A stretch of DNA of 64,000 nucleotides. Source: DATBGO01 sp963695645. GTDB taxonomy: Bacteria > Actinomycetota > Actinomycetes > Streptosporangiales > Streptosporangiaceae. A model generated the notes under the pieces. It was not told where the DNA came from and ran no database searches. It saw only the letters and a program-made list of their open reading frames with translations. The stretch is taken from assembly GCA_963695645.1 (NCBI GenBank), contig CAVOHC010000008.1:62001-126000 (forward strand), given 5' to 3'. Position numbers and translations under genes: made by a program. Of this stretch, positions 61,930-64,000 are shown one piece after another. Position 1 is the first letter of the stretch; each line of letters opens with the position of its first letter.

Positions 61930-62759
61930 CTACCGGCCGTGGAAGCGTGGTTCGCGCTTGTCCACGAAGGCCTGGGTGGCCGCGCGATGGTCCTCGGTGA
62001 GCGCGGTGTGCAGATGGTGCGTTACTTCGAGGTCCATGCAGTCACCCAGCTCGCCGGTCACGGCCCGGTTCAGGTTCTCCTTCATGTAGCGGTAAGCGAT
62101 CGACGGCCCTTCGGCCAGCCGGCGAGCCCGCGCCATGACCTCCCGCTGGAAGTCGGCCGTCGGGAAGATGGCGTTGACGATCCCGAGCCGTTCGGCGTCC
62201 CCGGCGCTGAGCCGCTCAGAGAAGTAGTAGAGCTCTTTAGCCTTGCCGCTGCCTACCAGCCGACTGAGAAACCAGGTCCCGCCATAGTCTCCGGCGAACG
62301 CAATCCGAGCGAAAGCAGTGGTCAGCACCGCTCCCGGCACCGCGTACCGCAGATCGCAGGCCAGGGCCAGCGACAGGCCGGCCCGGCCGCCGGCCCCCCG
62401 ATGGCAGCGATCGTCGGCTTGGGCATGCTCCACAGGCGACCGCTCGTGGCTCGCTGGCTGAGTCGCTGGCGGTGGATGAGGGCGTCGAGCGACCGGCCGG
62501 CACCGTCGCCGCTGCTATCCGCAGCCGGGACGGCCATACCCTTGACGTCGCCGCCCGCGCAGAAGGCGCCACCTGCTCCGGTGAGCACGACCGAACCAAC
62601 CGCTTCGTCGGTCTCCACCTGGGCTAGGACTGCTGCCAGGGCCGACAGCATAGGCACCGAGAGGGCGTTTCGCCGATCGGGGCGGTTCATCGTGATCACC
62701 GCGACGCCGTCGTCGACTTCAGCACGCAGATCCTCGGTCCCGGTATCGAGTGCGGTCAT
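61930..62759 (-). pseudogene. Enoyl-CoA hydratase/isomerase, single-base frameshift
   Basis: The first frame starts at ATG 62759 behind GGAAGGATGAC and carries VAVITMNRPDRRNALSVPML, GAGGAFCAGGDVKGMAVPAA and SMPKPTIAAIGGPAAG. The second frame continues AGLSLALACDLRYAVPGAVL, FARIAFAGDYGGTWFLSRLV and ends ATQAFVDKREPRFHGR. Together they give a complete crotonase-fold protein of about 275 residues. Near 62382-62384 one base is missing in GGCCGGG-CCGG (GGGG expected), exactly at the frame switch. The gene begins one base after the VOC stop at 62761 and so is the second gene of an operon. Confidence 0.82.
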
Positions 62760-62760
62760 G

Positions 62761-63480
62761 TCATCCTTCCTCGCCGGCGAAGCGGACCCCGCCGATCTCT
62801 AGCGGCCCGCCGGGCAGCCCGGCGATGATCACTGCGGCGATTCCCTCGCCGTGACCGGCCCGGGCCGGTACGAACCGCAGCCGCTGGCCCGAGTTCGTGA
62901 GCTCCAGCGCAGCGCTACGCCCCCCGCTGCTGGCAGGAATCCCGAGCACCGCCGCCCATCGCTGTGCCGCGGCGGACGGGTCGTTGACCTCGATCGTCAA
63001 TCCGGTCACGCCGCCGGGAGCATGCCCGGGCGCCTGCCCGGTCCACGACGGGCCCGCCCACCTCCACGACTCCGCCGGCTCCGCCCAGTCCAGGGAAACG
63101 ATGGCACCGGGCACGTCCCCGGGATGCAGGTGGATGCTGGCCATGTCGGGCAGATCGGCCGTCCAGACCACCCGCACCGCCAGGCCGGCGATCCGGCGGC
63201 GAGCCGCTGCCAGGTCCGGAACCTGGAATATCGCCATGTACCCGCCGTCACCGCCGCGCCGCTCGAGATACCGGCCTGCGCTCGTACCCGGCTGGGTGGG
63301 CGCCACCACCTCCACGAAGGTGTCGCCAACCGCGAACACCGCGTTGGTCAGGCCGAACTCTCCCACCCCCGGATCGCGGAACGGCTGTTTCCAGCCAAAG
63401 GCCCGCCTCAGCGCGTCGGCCACCCGGCCGCAGTCGTGTGCCACCAGGGCCACCTGGCGCAAGCGGGGTCCGGTCAGCAC
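62761..63480 (-). CDS. VOC-family protein, two-module
   Basis: A 239-residue glyoxalase-fold protein. Module 1 starts LRQVALVAHDCGRVADALRR and includes NAVFAVGDTFVEVVAPTQPG with Glu as a likely metal ligand; module 2 has VTGLTIEVNDPSAAAQRWAA and ends LRFVPARAGHGEGIAAVII. This two-module form resembles acyl-CoA-related VOC proteins. The start is GTG at 63480; a 13-bp sequence also found in the 38083 doublet (CCGGTCTTGAAAC) lies about 35 bases upstream. Followed at once by the enoyl-CoA hydratase gene, which fits a role on CoA-linked or aromatic acids. Confidence 0.85.
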   Translation of the reverse strand: MLTGPRLRQVALVAHDCGRVADALRRAFGWKQPFRDPGVGEFGLTNAVFAVGDTFVEVVAPTQPGTSAGRYLERRGGDGGYMAIFQVPDLAAARRRIAGLAVRVVWTADLPDMASIHLHPGDVPGAIVSLDWAEPAESWRWAGPSWTGQAPGHAPGGVTGLTIEVNDPSAAAQRWAAVLGIPASSGGRSAALELTNSGQRLRFVPARAGHGEGIAAVIIAGLPGGPLEIGGVRFAGEEG

Positions 63481-63664
63481 ATATCTAACAGTAGGAGGTC
63501 CGTCTGGGTTGGAACCGGTCTTGAAACTGCAAGCCGCCTAAGTCCCTGTTGGTTCGTCGGTGCTGTCGCGTTCCGTGATCTACCACCGCTACCAGGGCGG
63601 GCAGGCCATCGGGGCGGCCGGCGGCGTTGCGGAGCGGCATAGTCGTCCGGGTGAGCGTGCCAGG

Positions 63665-64000
63665 TCAGGGGCGGCCGTGGCGCGGCTCGGCGATTCCCGT
63701 GTCTCGCCGCACGTGGATGGCAGCAGGGGAGTGGCTGTGGCGTATCCAGATGGCCACGTCGAGGATCCGCAGCAGGCTGGCGGCGGCCGCTGATGGCGGG
63801 CGCAGGGCCTCGACGTCAGCGCGCGCGGCCGGGTCCTGCAGGAGGCAGCGCAATGCTTCCCAGGTCCATCCGGGTACCCCGACCGCCTGGATCACCACCT
63901 TGTCGCTGACCGGGCACAGCCGCGGGCGCTTGCGGGCGAGAAGCTTCGACGCGGTGGCGGTGCCGATCCCCGGCATCCGGAGCAGCAGGTCCCACAACGG
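63665..64000 (-). CDS. DUF6308 protein, N-terminus outside window
   Basis: The frame runs from the window edge to TGA 63665-63667. It contains WDLLLRMPGIGTATASKLLA, then RKRPRLCPVSDKVVIQAVGV and LRILDVAIWIRHSHS. The helix-hairpin-helix (PGIGTATASKLLA) and DxV..(A/G)xG loop followed by LLRxLDVAxWxRH are hallmarks of DUF6308, a family seen in actinobacteria and distantly like HhH-GPD DNA glycosylases. The catalytic Lys of glycosylases is not evident in the visible part. DNA-related function is possible; no more can be said. Confidence 0.75.
   Translation of the reverse strand, partial: PLWDLLLRMPGIGTATASKLLARKRPRLCPVSDKVVIQAVGVPGWTWEALRCLLQDPAARADVEALRPPSAAAASLLRILDVAIWIRHSHSPAAIHVRRDTGIAEPRHGRP

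Overview
The window is high-GC DNA with GTG/ATG starts, GGAGG-type ribosome sites and strong G/C at third codon positions. The gene content is typical of a large-genome, soil-type actinomycete: two SAM-dependent methyltransferases of the DUF574 class, a DUF1707 protein, relics of LuxR/LAL and AfsR-like (NB-ARC/TPR) regulators, a Ser/Thr kinase with a transmembrane anchor, DUF664 and maleylpyruvate-isomerase-type DinB proteins, an F420-type LLM oxidoreductase and DUF6308. A Streptosporangiales or Streptomyces-like origin is my inference. No rRNA, tRNA, CRISPR array or complete insertion sequence was seen.

Layout. 1-3150: transposase tail, secreted phosphoesterase, then relics of a pseudouridine synthase and an integrase. 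3152-5964: compact + strand operon of HAD phosphatase, cytochrome P450 and RibD-type reductase, with an unusual P450. 6092-8690: redoxin, stubs of two dehydrogenases, and two near-identical VOC genes on arms of an inverted duplication around a dead flavoprotein gene. 8830-11397: large membrane protein with a C-terminal hydrolase-like domain. 11538-21235: a decay zone with a headless TPR regulator, a LuxR pseudogene joined tail-to-tail with an MFS pseudogene, a truncated and an intact hydroxyisobutyrate-dehydrogenase paralogue, and a larC relic; an epoxide hydrolase and a small membrane-anchored protein are intact. 21359-31576: hydrolase-fold, DinB, methyltransferase and reductase genes, the DUF574 pair around DUF1707, and an APH-type kinase-fold gene. 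31965-41744: OsmC, transposase relic, carboxylesterase, DUF2254 and DUF6069 membrane proteins, secreted and membrane proteins of unknown function, acyl-CoA dehydrogenase. 42290-48777: two-gene ABC exporter, DUF2993-like protein, EHN-type epoxide hydrolase, DipZ-like redoxin. 48845-58152: sigma-factor ghost, XRE regulator, membrane Ser/Thr kinase, arginase-fold protein, LLM oxidoreductase, universal stress protein, SRPBCC, PPOX, and a fusion of a sensor-like helical domain to methylmalonyl-CoA decarboxylase. 58432-64000: ABM monooxygenase, a SnoaL/PadR divergent pair with a palindromic operator, a TetR-DinB operon with two palindromes, a VOC/enoyl-CoA hydratase operon and a DUF6308 fragment.

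Most genes stand alone or in pairs; there is no long pathway cluster. Likely working units are HAD-P450-RibD_C, the ABC ATPase and permease, TetR with its mycothiol-type DinB enzyme, PadR with SnoaL, and VOC with enoyl-CoA hydratase. Two features stand out. One is the number of gene ghosts, including relics of transposase and integrase genes. The other is a recurring pattern of single-base losses in short G or C runs inside otherwise well-preserved genes, which is either real pseudogenisation or an assembly artefact and should be settled before any of those genes is called dead.

The most novel candidates are the sensor-domain/methylmalonyl-CoA decarboxylase fusion (56890-58152) and the P450 operon (2970-5964).
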